Origin: Mycobacteriales bacterium
GTDB lineage: Bacteria; Actinomycetota; Actinomycetes; Mycobacteriales; SCTD01
DNA length: 64,000 nt
Direction: 5' to 3'
Assembly (NCBI GenBank): GCA_030447385.1
Contig: JAUJOY010000005.1
Span: 215,654-279,653 of the forward strand
Position numbers and translations under genes: made by a program. Shown here piece by piece: positions 55,101-64,000 of the stretch. The notes below the pieces were generated by a model. The model searched no databases. It had not been told where the DNA came from and worked only from the letters and a program-made list of their open reading frames with translations. Numbering within the stretch: position 1 is the stretch's first letter; the number at the start of each line of letters is the position of its first letter.

Positions 55101-57806
55101 GTGACGAAGTACGTGTACGACTTCGCCGAGGGCAGCAAGGACATGAAGGACCTGCTCGGCGGCAAGGGGGCCAACCTCGCCGAGATGACGGTCCTCGGGC
55201 TCCCCGTCCCGCCAGGCTTCGTGATCACGACGCAGGCCTGCACGACCTACCTGCGCACGGGCGAGCTGCCGCAGGAGCTGGCGGCCGAGGTCGAGGAGCA
55301 CCTGCTCGCGCTGGAGGCCGCGATGGGCAAGGGGCTCGGCGACGCCGACGACCCGCTGCTGGTCAGCGTGCGGTCGGGCGGCAAGTTCTCGATGCCGGGG
55401 ATGATGGACACGGTCCTCAACATCGGACTGAACGACGTCAGCGTGCACGGGCTCGCCAAGCAGTCGGGCAGCGCCCGCTTCGCCTGGGACTCCTACCGCC
55501 GGCTGGTCCAGATGTTCGGCAAGACCGTCCTCGGGGTGAAGGGCGAGCCGTTCGACTCCGCCTTCGAGGAGGCGAAGCGGGCGAAGGGGACGCGGGACGA
55601 CCTGCAGCTCGAGGCGTCCGACCTCGAGGAGCTGGTGGGCAGGTTCCAGGGCATCGTGCGGGACCACACGGGGGAGCCGTTCCCGCAGGACCCGAGGGCG
55701 CAGCTGGAGCTCGCCATCCGGGCGGTCTTCGCCTCGTGGAACACCGAGCGCGCCAAGCTCTACCGTCGGCAGGAGCGCATCTCCGGTGACCTCGGCACGG
55801 CGGTCAGCGTGTGCTCGATGGTCTTCGGCAACCTGGGCATGGACTCGGGTACGGGGGTGGCGTTCACCCGCGACCCCGGCAGCGGCGCGCAGGGCGTCTA
55901 CGGCGACTACCTGCAGAACGCCCAGGGCGAGGACGTGGTCGCAGGGATCCGCAACACGCTGCCGCTGCAGCAGCTCGAGGAGCTGGACAAGCGCTCCTAC
56001 GACGAGCTGATGCAGACGATGGCGACGCTCGAGCGCCACTACCGGGACCTGTGCGACATCGAGTTCACGATCGAGCGCGGCAAGCTCTGGATGCTGCAGA
56101 CGCGGGTCGGCAAGCGCACCGCCGGCGCGGCCTTCCGCATCGCGACCCAGCTGGTGGACGAGGACCTGATCGGCGAGGACGAGGCGCTGCTTCGGGTGAC
56201 GGGCGCGCAGCTCGCCCAGCTGATGTTCCCGAGGTTCGGCTCGACGAAGGACGCGGCGCTGCTCACCACGGGGATGGGCGCGAGCCCCGGAGCCGCCGTC
56301 GGCAAAGTCGTCTTTGACAGCGCGACCGCCGTCGAGTGGCAGGCCCGCGGGGAGGACGTGATCCTCGTGCGTCGCGAGACCAACCCCGACGACCTGTCCG
56401 GGATGATCGCCTCCGCAGGCATCCTCACGAGCCGGGGCGGCAAGACCAGCCACGCGGCGGTCGTGGCCAGGGGGATGGGCAAGACCTGCGTGTGCGGCGC
56501 CGAGGAGCTGGAGGTCGACGTGCACGGCCGCACCCTGCACGCTCCTGACGGGTCGCAGATCACCGAGGGCGAGGTCCTGTCGATCGACGGCACGACCGGC
56601 GCGGTCTACCGCGGCGCGGTGGCGGTCACGCCAAGCCCGGTCGTGCAGTACTTCGAGGGCGAGCTCGCGCCGGAGGACGGCGACGACCTCGTACAGGCTG
56701 TGCACCGGCTCTTCGTGCACGCCGACGCCCGTCGCCGGCTGGGGGTGCGCACGAACGCCGACACCCCAAGCGACAGCGAGCGCGCCCGGAGGTTCGGCGC
56801 GCAGGGCATCGGGCTGTGCCGGACCGAGCACATGTTCCTCGGCGACCGCCGCCAGCTGGTCGAGGACCTGGTTCTGGCCGACAGCGAGAAGGCGCAGTCC
56901 GACGCCCTGGCCGCCCTGCTGCCACTGCAGCGCGAGGACTTCGTCGGCATCCTGCGGGCGATGGACGGGCTGCCGGTCACGGTCCGGCTGCTGGACCCGC
57001 CGCTGCACGAGTTCCTGCCCGACCTGGTCGAGCTGCAGGTGGAGATCGCGGTCGCGGAGGCGACCGACGGGGAGGTCGACCCGCGGCGCCGGAAGCTGCT
57101 CGAGGCCGTCAGCCGGCTGCACGAGAGCAACCCGATGATCGGCCTGCGCGGCGTCCGTCTCGGCCTCGTGATCCCCGGGCTGTTCGCCGTGCAGGTGCGC
57201 GCGCTGGCCGAGGCCGCGGCCGCTCTCCGCGGGGAGGGCCGGGATCCCCGACCGGAGGTGATGGTGCCGCTGGTGAGCACCGTGCAGGAGCTCGAGATCG
57301 TCCGCGAGGAGGCCGAGCAGATCCTGGCGGCGGTGGCCGCCGAGACCGGCCAGGACGTGGCGACGCTGATCGGGACGATGATCGAGATCCCGCGGGCGGC
57401 CCTGACGTCGGGGTCCATCGCCGGCGCGGCGGACTTCTTCTCGTTCGGCACCAACGACCTGACCCAGATGGGGTACGGCTTCTCGCGCGACGACGTGGAG
57501 GCGTCGTTCTTCGCGCGTTACCTCGACCTCGGGGTGTTCGGGGTGAGCCCGTTCGAGTCCATCGACGAGGCAGGGATCGGGCGGCTGGTGCGCATCTCGG
57601 TCGAGGAGGGGCGGGCTGCCAAGCCGGACCTCAAGATCGGGGTCTGCGGTGAGCACGGCGGCGACCCGGCCAGCGTGCACTTCTTCCACGCCGCCGGCCT
57701 GGACTACGTGTCCTGCTCGCCGTTCCGCGTGCCGGTGGCCCGGCTCGAAGCCGGCCGGGCTGCCCTGCTGCAGGACGCCGAGCCGCCGCTCGGGGACACT
57801 CGCTAG
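55101..57806 (+). CDS. ppdK: pyruvate, phosphate dikinase
   Basis: 901 residues: ATP-grasp part (GGKGANLAEM, SVRSGGKFSMPGMMDT), the phosphocarrier histidine His451 in GGKTSHAAVVARG and the C-terminal barrel with Cys849 in CGEHGGDP. Interconverts pyruvate, ATP and phosphate with phosphoenolpyruvate, AMP and diphosphate. AAGGAGC lies before the GTG. The next gene starts straight after its stop. Confidence 0.98.
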   Translation: MTKYVYDFAEGSKDMKDLLGGKGANLAEMTVLGLPVPPGFVITTQACTTYLRTGELPQELAAEVEEHLLALEAAMGKGLGDADDPLLVSVRSGGKFSMPGMMDTVLNIGLNDVSVHGLAKQSGSARFAWDSYRRLVQMFGKTVLGVKGEPFDSAFEEAKRAKGTRDDLQLEASDLEELVGRFQGIVRDHTGEPFPQDPRAQLELAIRAVFASWNTERAKLYRRQERISGDLGTAVSVCSMVFGNLGMDSGTGVAFTRDPGSGAQGVYGDYLQNAQGEDVVAGIRNTLPLQQLEELDKRSYDELMQTMATLERHYRDLCDIEFTIERGKLWMLQTRVGKRTAGAAFRIATQLVDEDLIGEDEALLRVTGAQLAQLMFPRFGSTKDAALLTTGMGASPGAAVGKVVFDSATAVEWQARGEDVILVRRETNPDDLSGMIASAGILTSRGGKTSHAAVVARGMGKTCVCGAEELEVDVHGRTLHAPDGSQITEGEVLSIDGTTGAVYRGAVAVTPSPVVQYFEGELAPEDGDDLVQAVHRLFVHADARRRLGVRTNADTPSDSERARRFGAQGIGLCRTEHMFLGDRRQLVEDLVLADSEKAQSDALAALLPLQREDFVGILRAMDGLPVTVRLLDPPLHEFLPDLVELQVEIAVAEATDGEVDPRRRKLLEAVSRLHESNPMIGLRGVRLGLVIPGLFAVQVRALAEAAAALRGEGRDPRPEVMVPLVSTVQELEIVREEAEQILAAVAAETGQDVATLIGTMIEIPRAALTSGSIAGAADFFSFGTNDLTQMGYGFSRDDVEASFFARYLDLGVFGVSPFESIDEAGIGRLVRISVEEGRAAKPDLKIGVCGEHGGDPASVHFFHAAGLDYVSCSPFRVPVARLEAGRAALLQDAEPPLGDTR

Positions 57807-58424
57807 GTGCTCTCGCCCTTCCGCTGGGCGCGGCGGCTCGTCAGCCTGCTCGCCCTGACGGTCCTCCTGGTGCTCGGGACGACTGCCGTCAGCGTCTGGT
57901 GGGTGGCCCGTCAGGACGACCGCCCGCGCAGCGACGCCATCATCGTGCTCGGGGCCTCGCAGTTCGACGGCCGGCCGAGCTCGGTCTTCAAGGCCCGGCT
58001 GCAGCACGCCCGAGCGCTGTACGACGCCGGAGTCGCCCCCAGAGTCATCACGGTCGGCGGGGGCGCCCCCGGCGACCGGACGACGGAGGCGGACGCGGGA
58101 GCGGCCTTCCTCAGGGAGCGGGACGTCGAGGCGGTGGCGGTCCCGGAGGGGCGCAACACGCTGCAGAGCCTGGAGGCCGCCGAGCGGCTGATGCAGGCCC
58201 GTGGCTGGGAGACCGCGGTGCTGGTCACCGACCCCTGGCACAGCCTGCGGTCCCGGACGATGGCGCGGGACAAGGGGATCGACGCGGACACCTCGCCGAC
58301 CCGCGCCGGCCCCTCGGTGCGTACGCGGGGGACGCAGGCCCGCTACATCGCCCGCGAGACGCTGGCCTACCTCTACTACAAGGCGCTCGGGCGCAGCGGT
58401 GAGGCGGGACCGCGCGCGGTCTGA
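57807..58424 (+). CDS. YdcF/DUF218-like membrane protein
   Basis: 205 residues: one N-terminal membrane helix (RLVSLLALTVLLVLGTTAVSV), then the DUF218 domain with AIIVLGASQFDGRPS, GVAPRVITVGGGAPGD, EGRNTLQSLEAA and VLVTDPWHSLRS. Relatives act in vancomycin (SanA) or exopolysaccharide handling; the substrate is unknown. It directly follows ppdK, with no gap. Confidence 0.92.
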   Translation: MLSPFRWARRLVSLLALTVLLVLGTTAVSVWWVARQDDRPRSDAIIVLGASQFDGRPSSVFKARLQHARALYDAGVAPRVITVGGGAPGDRTTEADAGAAFLRERDVEAVAVPEGRNTLQSLEAAERLMQARGWETAVLVTDPWHSLRSRTMARDKGIDADTSPTRAGPSVRTRGTQARYIARETLAYLYYKALGRSGEAGPRAV

Positions 58425-58502
58425 CCCGGGCGAAAAGTGCGTGACGGCAGGCCGATCCCCGCCTAGCCTTTCGGCGCTGCATCCGCCCCTGAAGGCTCCG
58501 CG

Positions 58503-59498
58503 ATGAACCTGCCTGGCACCGCCCCCGCGCTCGACCTCCCTCCCGGCACCCGCCTGGCCCGACTCGTGCGGGTGGACCGGGGCTCCTACGACATCCGCTG
58601 CTCGTCCGGTGCCGGACGCGTGCCCGCGCTGCCTCCTCCGGACGAGGCGACCGTCGGGGACTGGCTGGCCGTCGACGACGAGCACGTCGTCGCGGTCCTG
58701 CCACGCACCTCGCTGCTGGTCCGCGGTGCCTCCTCGGGCTCCAGCCGCCCGCAGCTGCTCGCCGCCAACGTCGACACCGTCCTGGTGTGCGCGGCGCTTG
58801 CCGGGACGCTGCCCGTTCGCCGGATCGAGCGGCTGCTCACCCTCGTCTGGGGGAGCGGGGCCACCCCGGTGGTGGTGCTCACCAAGGCCGACCTGCATCC
58901 CGACCCCGGTGCGGCGCTGCGGGCGGTGCGTCCGCACGCGCCCGGGGTCGAGGTCGTGGCGGTCGACGCAGCCTCCGGCTCCGTCGAGGATCTCGCGCCG
59001 CACGTGTCGCCAGGAGCCACCCTGGTCCTGCTGGGAGCATCCGGTGCCGGCAAGTCCACGGTGGTCAACGCGCTGGCCGGCAGCAACCTCATGCCGACCG
59101 GACAGGTGCGCGAGGCCGACGGCAGGGGACGGCACACCACGACCCACCGCGAGCTGATCGAGCTGCCCGGCGGCGCGGTCGTCATCGACACGCCGGGTCT
59201 GCGTGGTGTCGGCCTGACCGGCTCCTACGACGGGTTCGAGCAGGCCTTCTGCGACATCGCCGAGCTGGCGCGCGCCTGCCGCTTCGCCGACTGCGCGCAC
59301 TCCAGCGAGCCGGGGTGCGCGGTCGAGGCCAGCATCCAGGCGGGCGACCTGTCCCCCGCCCGGATGCAGTCCTGGCGGCACCTGCAGCGCGAGCTCGCCG
59401 TCGAGGCGCGCCGCACCGACCTGCGCCGCCGGCAGGAGGAGAAGGCGCGGGGGAAGGCGATCCACAAGCTCCAGCGGGCCGGAGGAGGCCGCCCCTAG
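58503..59498 (+). CDS. rsgA: ribosome small subunit GTPase RsgA
   Basis: 331 residues of the circularly permuted GTPase: OB fold, G4 LTKADL, G1 [10 protein letters not shown]3 DTPGLRG and a C-terminal zinc site [16 protein letters not shown]. Helps mature the 30S subunit. TAGCCT near 58463 is a possible -10. Confidence 0.97.
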   Translation: MNLPGTAPALDLPPGTRLARLVRVDRGSYDIRCSSGAGRVPALPPPDEATVGDWLAVDDEHVVAVLPRTSLLVRGASSGSSRPQLLAANVDTVLVCAALAGTLPVRRIERLLTLVWGSGATPVVVLTKADLHPDPGAALRAVRPHAPGVEVVAVDAASGSVEDLAPHVSPGATLVLLGASGAGKSTVVNALAGSNLMPTGQVREADGRGRHTTTHRELIELPGGAVVIDTPGLRGVGLTGSYDGFEQAFCDIAELARACRFADCAHSSEPGCAVEASIQAGDLSPARMQSWRHLQRELAVEARRTDLRRRQEEKARGKAIHKLQRAGGGRP

Positions 59499-59508
59499 GC
59501 TCGGTGCG

Positions 59509-60711
59509 ATGACGTACGACGAGTCTGCGTGCGCCCGCCTCCTGCCTGAGCAGGGCGCGCACGCGGGGCGTACGCCCTTCCAGCGCGACCGGGCCCGCGT
59601 GCTGCACTCCGGGGCGCTGCGCCGGCTCGCCGGCAAGACCCAGGTGGTCGAGCCGGGTGGTCCCGGCATCGCGGTCCCGCGGACCCGCCTCACGCACTCG
59701 CTCGAGTGCGCGCAGGTCGGCCGGGAGCTCGGGGCGGCGCTGGGCTGCGACCCGGACCTCGTCGACGCGGCCTGCCTCGCGCACGACCTGGGTCACCCCC
59801 CGTACGGCCACAACGGCGAGACCGCGCTGGACGAGGTGGCCAGGCCCTGCGGGGGGTTCGAAGGCAACGCGCAGTCGCTGCGGGTCCTCACCCGGCTCGA
59901 GGTGAAGGTCGTCGGCGCGGGCCTGAACCTGACGCGGGCCGCGCTGGACGCCGCGACGAAGTACCCCTGGCCCCGCCGCGAGGACACGACGAAGTACGGC
60001 GCGTACGACGATGACCTCCCGGTCTTCGCCTGGCTGCGCGAGCAGGCGCCGCAGGACCGCCGCTGCCTGGAGGCGCAGGTGATGGACTGGGCCGACGACA
60101 TCGCCTACTCCGTGCACGACCTGGAGGACGGGATCATCGCCGGGCTGGTCGACCCGGCGGATCTCGCCGACCCGCAGGAGCAGGCCGCGCTGTGCGAGCT
60201 CGCGGCGTCGGCCTACAGCGAGGAGAGCGCGGCGGACCTGCAGGAGGTGCTGGCCGGGCTGCAGGAGCTGGCGCACTGGCCCGGGGCCTACGACGGGACC
60301 GTCCTCGCCCAGGCGATGCTCAAGGCGGCCACCAGCACGCTGATCGGCCGCTTCTGCTCCAGTGCCCAGGAGGCGACGCAGGAGGCGTACGGCAGGCAGC
60401 CGCTGCAGCGCTACGAGGCAGAGCTGATCGTCCCACGGCAGAGCCGGGCCGAGTGCGCGCTGCTCAAGGCGGTCGCGGGCCGGTACGTGATGGCCCGTCC
60501 CGGTGTCCTCGCCGCGCAGGAGCGGGAGCGCGAGGTCGTGGTCGAGCTCGTGGCCCTGCTCGCCGACCGGGGAGCGGACGGCCTCGAACCGGCGTACGCG
60601 CAGGCCTGGCGGGCAGCGCCGGACGACCGCGCCCGGCTGCGGGTCGTGATCGACCAGGTCGCCTCGCTCACGGACGCCGCAGCCGCCGGGCTGCACGCGA
60701 GGGCGGGCTGA
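59509..60711 (+). CDS. dgt: deoxyguanosinetriphosphate triphosphohydrolase-like protein
   Basis: 400 residues: [34 protein letters not shown] and the HD metal site His92/Asp93 in [15 protein letters not shown], then [16 protein letters not shown]. Splits dGTP and controls dNTP levels. It comes before dnaG as in most actinobacteria. Confidence 0.96.
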   Translation: MTYDESACARLLPEQGAHAGRTPFQRDRARVLHSGALRRLAGKTQVVEPGGPGIAVPRTRLTHSLECAQVGRELGAALGCDPDLVDAACLAHDLGHPPYGHNGETALDEVARPCGGFEGNAQSLRVLTRLEVKVVGAGLNLTRAALDAATKYPWPRREDTTKYGAYDDDLPVFAWLREQAPQDRRCLEAQVMDWADDIAYSVHDLEDGIIAGLVDPADLADPQEQAALCELAASAYSEESAADLQEVLAGLQELAHWPGAYDGTVLAQAMLKAATSTLIGRFCSSAQEATQEAYGRQPLQRYEAELIVPRQSRAECALLKAVAGRYVMARPGVLAAQEREREVVVELVALLADRGADGLEPAYAQAWRAAPDDRARLRVVIDQVASLTDAAAAGLHARAG

Positions 60712-60864
60712 GATCCTCGGGGAGTCGACGGCTGCTGGGGTAGGCGCCGTGCGGGGTTGTGGAACCGGGACCGAGGGGAACTGCACGCACCTACACTCCT
60801 TGCCTGGCCCTCTTCCCCGGCGGGGCCTCGTCGCGTCGTGCACGGCAGACGAACGGGAGACACG

Positions 60865-62712
60865 GTGGCTGGGCGCATCAGGGACGAGGACGTCGTCCTC
60901 GTGCGCGAGCGGGCCGCCCTCGCCGACGTGATCGGCGAGTCCGTCCAGCTGCGGCCGGCGGGCGGCGGGCGCCTCAAGGGGCTGTGCCCCTTCCACGAGG
61001 AGAAGACGCCGTCGTTCAACGTCAACCCGGCGCTCGGCTACTACATGTGCTTCGGCTGCGGCGAGTCCGGCGACGTGATCAGCTTCGTGCGCAACACCGA
61101 GCACCTGTCCTTCGTCGAGACGGTGGAGCGGCTGGCCGCCCGCTACGGCGTGGCTCTGCAGTACGAGCAGGGCTCGGCGGCGGCCGGGCGGCAGAGCTCC
61201 CAACGCACCCGTCTGGTCGCGGCACACGCCGAGGCGGCGGCCTTCTACGCCGAGCAGCTCGGCTCCGCCGAGGCCGCCGTGGGGCGGCAGTTCCTTGCCG
61301 AGCGCGGGTTCGACCAGCAGGCCGCGGCGGCGTACGGGGTCGGCTACGCCCCGTCGGGCTGGGACGTGCTCGTGAAGCACCTGCGGTCCAAGGGGTTCTC
61401 GCAGGAGGAGCTCCTGCTCGGCGGCCTCGCCTCCGAGGGCCGGCGCGGTCCGGTGGACCGCTTCCGTGGGCGGCTGCTCTGGCCGATCCGGGACATCGCC
61501 GGCGACGTCGTGGGCTTCGGTGCCCGCAAGCTACGCGAGGACGACTCGGGACCGAAGTACCTCAACACCTCCGAGACGCCGATCTACAAGAAGAGCGCCG
61601 TGCTGTACGGGCTGGACGTCGCCAAGAAGGAGATCGCCAAGCGCCGCCAGGCCGTGGTCGTGGAGGGCTACACCGACGTGATGGCCTGCCACCTCGCGGG
61701 TGTGCCGACGGCGATCGCCACCTGCGGGACGGCGTTCGGCTCCGACCACATCGGGCTGATCCGCCGGCTGCTCATGGACCAGGACGAGATGCGCGGCGAG
61801 GTGGTGTTCACCTTCGACGGTGACGCGGCCGGGCAGAAGGCCGCGCTCAAGGCGTTCGACGAGGAGCAGCGCTTCGTCACTCAGACCTTCATCGCGGTCT
61901 CGCCCGAGGGCATGGACCCGTGCGAGCTGCGCCTCGCGCGCGGGAACGTCGCTGTGCGGGACATGGTCGCCGGGCGGGTCCCCCTGGTGGAGTTCGCCGT
62001 GCGCTCGGTCCTGTCCGGCTACGACCTGGAGACCGCCGAGGGTCGGGTCGCCGCCCTGCAGCGGGCCGCGCCGCTGGTGGCCCGGATCAAGGATCGCGCG
62101 CTCCGCCCGGAGTACGCGCGGCGGCTGGCGGGGTGGCTGGGCATGGAGGTCGAGCCGGTGGCGGCGCGCGTGGCGGAGCTGGCCGGAGGCGCGCCGGCGG
62201 CTCCCTCCCAGCGGCGGAGCCCCCCGCCGGCGCGGCCTGACGCGGCGGCCGTCGCCGTCGAGCGCGAGCTGGTCAAGCTGGCCGTTCAGGCACCGGTGCT
62301 CGTCGCCCCGCAGTACGACGCGCTCGCGGACGACTGCTTCACCACCCCCGAGCTGCACGCGGTGCATTCGGTCGTGGTCAAGGCCGGCGGCACGGCGAGC
62401 ACCGCGGGCGGTGAGTCCTGGGTGGCGACGCTGCTGGAGGCGGCACCGACCGACGAGGTGCGCTCCCTCGTGACGCGCCTCGCGGTGGAGGCGCCGCTGT
62501 CGGACCTCGAACCGGACGGCCGCTACGCCGGCGCGGTGCTCGCCCGGGTGCAGGAGCTGGCTGCGACCCGGACCACCGCGGCCGCGAAGGCCACCTTGCA
62601 GCGGGTCAACCCGGAGGAGGAGCCGGAGCGCTACTTCCGGCTGTTCGCCGAGCTGGTCAGCCTCGAGCAGACCGTGCGCGCCTTGCGCGAGCGCGGCATC
62701 GGGGCCCTGTGA
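60865..62712 (+). CDS. dnaG: DNA primase
   Basis: 615 residues: zinc CHC2 site C41, H44, C62 and C65, the Toprim core with Glu267 in VEGYTDVMA and DGDAAGQKA, and a C-terminal DnaB-binding part. GGGAGA is before the GTG. The 153-base gap upstream has a -10-like TACACT near 60792. Confidence 0.97.
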   Translation: MAGRIRDEDVVLVRERAALADVIGESVQLRPAGGGRLKGLCPFHEEKTPSFNVNPALGYYMCFGCGESGDVISFVRNTEHLSFVETVERLAARYGVALQYEQGSAAAGRQSSQRTRLVAAHAEAAAFYAEQLGSAEAAVGRQFLAERGFDQQAAAAYGVGYAPSGWDVLVKHLRSKGFSQEELLLGGLASEGRRGPVDRFRGRLLWPIRDIAGDVVGFGARKLREDDSGPKYLNTSETPIYKKSAVLYGLDVAKKEIAKRRQAVVVEGYTDVMACHLAGVPTAIATCGTAFGSDHIGLIRRLLMDQDEMRGEVVFTFDGDAAGQKAALKAFDEEQRFVTQTFIAVSPEGMDPCELRLARGNVAVRDMVAGRVPLVEFAVRSVLSGYDLETAEGRVAALQRAAPLVARIKDRALRPEYARRLAGWLGMEVEPVAARVAELAGGAPAAPSQRRSPPPARPDAAAVAVERELVKLAVQAPVLVAPQYDALADDCFTTPELHAVHSVVVKAGGTASTAGGESWVATLLEAAPTDEVRSLVTRLAVEAPLSDLEPDGRYAGAVLARVQELAATRTTAAAKATLQRVNPEEEPERYFRLFAELVSLEQTVRALRERGIGAL

Positions 62713-62734
62713 ACCGCGCGGGCCGGCTCGTCTC

Positions 62735-63928
62735 GTGACCGCGCCCGCGCCTTCGCCGCTCACCCCCGCCGTGACCCTGGTCGGGGGGTCGGAGGAGGTG
62801 CAGGCGCTCGTGGAGCAGGGCCGGCAGTCGGGGTCGCTCACCGCCGAGGAGGTCGCCGGGGCGCTGCTGGCCGCTGACCTGCCGGCCGAGGCCCTGGAGG
62901 CGGTTCTGGTCGCTCTGCGGGCAGCGGGAGTCGAGCTGGTCGAGCCGGCGGAGGACCTCGACGAGGTCGAGCAGGAGACCAGCGCGTCGCGCGGCGCAGG
63001 CCTTCCTGCAGAGCGGGCAGCGGCTCTGGGCGACCCTGTACGCCTCTACCTGCGCGAGATCGGCAAGGTCGCCCTGCTGAGCGCGAGCGAGGAGGTGGAG
63101 CTGGCCAGGGCGATCGAGGCGGGCCTGTTCGCGGCGGAGAAGCTCGCCGACGTCGGGCCTTCGCCGGCCCTGCGCCGGGACCTCGAGGAGGTGCAGCTGC
63201 TCGGTGAGCTCGCGAAGCGGCATCTCGTGGAGGCCAACCTGCGCCTCGTGGTCAGCATCGCCAAGCGCTACGTCGGGCGCGGCATGCTCTTCCTCGACCT
63301 GATCCAGGAGGGCAACCTGGGCCTGATCCGCGCGGTCGAGAAGTTCGACTACCAGAAGGGGTTCAAGTTCTCCACGTACGCCACATGGTGGATCCGTCAG
63401 GCCGTCACGCGGGCCATAGCCGACCAGGCGCGCACGATCCGGATCCCTGTGCACATGGTCGAGACGATCAACAAGGTGCTCCGCATGCAGCGGCAGATGC
63501 GACAGGACCTCGGCCGTGAGCCGACCCCGGAGGAGCTGGGTGGTGCGCTGGACCTCCCGCCGATCAGGGTGGTCGAGATCCAGAAGCTGGCGCAGGAACC
63601 GGTCTCGCTCGACACGCCCGTCGGACAGACGGAGGACTTCCACCTGGGCGACTTCATCGAGGACTCCGATGCGGTCGTCCCCGGCGAGGCAGCCTCGTTC
63701 CTGCTCCTGCAGGAGCAGCTCGCGGCGATCCTGCACGACCTGTCGCCCCGCGAGCAGAAGGTCATCGAGCTGCGGTTCGGACTGACGGACGGCCGGCCGC
63801 GGACCCTCGAGGAGGTCGGCCAGGAGTTCGGGGTCACCCGCGAGCGGATCCGGCAGATCGAGAGCAAGACGCTGCTGAAGCTGCGTCAACCCGGTAGAGC
63901 GGCGAAGCTGCGCGACTACCTGGGGTAG
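62735..63928 (+). CDS. RpoD-family sigma factor (HrdA/SigA type)
   Basis: 397 residues. Region 1.1-like part (about 20-75), [16 protein letters not shown] (region 1.2), region 2 with [16 protein letters not shown] and [14 protein letters not shown], region 3, and region 4 with [12 protein letters not shown]. It has the typical primary-sigma pattern, but its length and position next to dnaG are like the Streptomyces hrdA gene, a non-essential group 2 factor. It could be either. It starts 22 bases after dnaG. Confidence 0.93.
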   Translation: MTAPAPSPLTPAVTLVGGSEEVQALVEQGRQSGSLTAEEVAGALLAADLPAEALEAVLVALRAAGVELVEPAEDLDEVEQETSASRGAGLPAERAAALGDPVRLYLREIGKVALLSASEEVELARAIEAGLFAAEKLADVGPSPALRRDLEEVQLLGELAKRHLVEANLRLVVSIAKRYVGRGMLFLDLIQEGNLGLIRAVEKFDYQKGFKFSTYATWWIRQAVTRAIADQARTIRIPVHMVETINKVLRMQRQMRQDLGREPTPEELGGALDLPPIRVVEIQKLAQEPVSLDTPVGQTEDFHLGDFIEDSDAVVPGEAASFLLLQEQLAAILHDLSPREQKVIELRFGLTDGRPRTLEEVGQEFGVTRERIRQIESKTLLKLRQPGRAAKLRDYLG

Positions 63929-64000
63929 GGCCGGTGGCATCGGGTCGGGATGCTGCTCACGACGCGCACTGCCGCGCACTGCGGGCGCGGGGTCAGGGCG

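Noticed and set aside
54801..59693. Minus-strand open frame of 1630 codons
   Set aside because: It lies antisense to ppdK, rsgA and others; very high GC at third positions removes stop codons from the opposite strand. Its translation is Arg/His/Gly-rich with no domain.
63929..64000. tRNA gene after the sigma factor
   Set aside because: No T-arm (GTTCRANNC) or cloverleaf can be made; only short GC repeats (GCGCACTGC twice) are seen. No tRNA was found in other gaps either.

Overview
The window is about 64 kb of very GC-rich DNA (GC-saturated third codon positions, many GTG and some TTG starts, many ATGA/GTGA gene overlaps). Its housekeeping order is leuS, degV-plsY, comEA-comEC-holA, rpsT/lepA, hemW, hrcA-dnaJ-rsmE, phoH-ybeY-era-recO-uppS, glyS, ppdK, rsgA, dgt-dnaG-sigma. 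That order points to an actinobacterium of the class Actinomycetes, perhaps near the Frankia/Geodermatophilus/Sporichthya-like lineages. I see no rRNA, tRNA, CRISPR array, transposase or phage gene.

Region 1 (1-19.3 kb) is accessory. It opens with a DUF3072 protein, an AAC(2')-I-type aminoglycoside acetyltransferase and a secreted CAP-domain protein. A large Ter (tellurium-resistance/stress) locus follows at 2.3-17.0 kb. It has two TerD proteins, a TerA-like paralogue and an HpcH/HpaI-type aldolase. Converging on these is a run of eight minus-strand genes, in transcription order: Hsp70, a J-like/FN3 protein, TerC (DUF475), TerB, a coiled-coil protein, PRTase-TRSP, StiP-like protein and HAD phosphatase. 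An AIM24-family gene diverges from the Hsp70 end. Hsp70 with its large co-directional partner, and the coiled-coil protein beside TerB, are the least explained parts. Next comes a small ArsR / cation-efflux / thioredoxin-fold metal module with a visible operator, then a VOC protein.

Region 2 (19.4-32 kb) runs from leuS to lepA. Three genes here carry single-base frameshifts: a small membrane protein (about 22.66 kb), comEA (about 25.44 kb) and comEC (about 25.86 kb). I saw none elsewhere in the window. This means either recent loss of DNA-uptake genes or local sequence error.

Region 3 (32-41 kb) has an S9 peptidase, hemW, a DUF4870 protein, a DEAD-box helicase with a long leader, a divergent VOC/MarR pair with a palindromic operator, and two RsbW-like ATPase genes flanking a conserved unknown.

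Region 4 (40.8-64 kb) is core. A CIRCE element precedes hrcA-dnaJ, followed by the 16S rRNA methyltransferase, PhoH/YbeY/CNNM, a catalytically dead cytidine-deaminase homologue, Era, RecO, UppS, a convergent pair of paralogous small proteins sharing a strong terminator, GlyRS, PPDK, RsgA, dGTPase, primase and an RpoD-family sigma factor.
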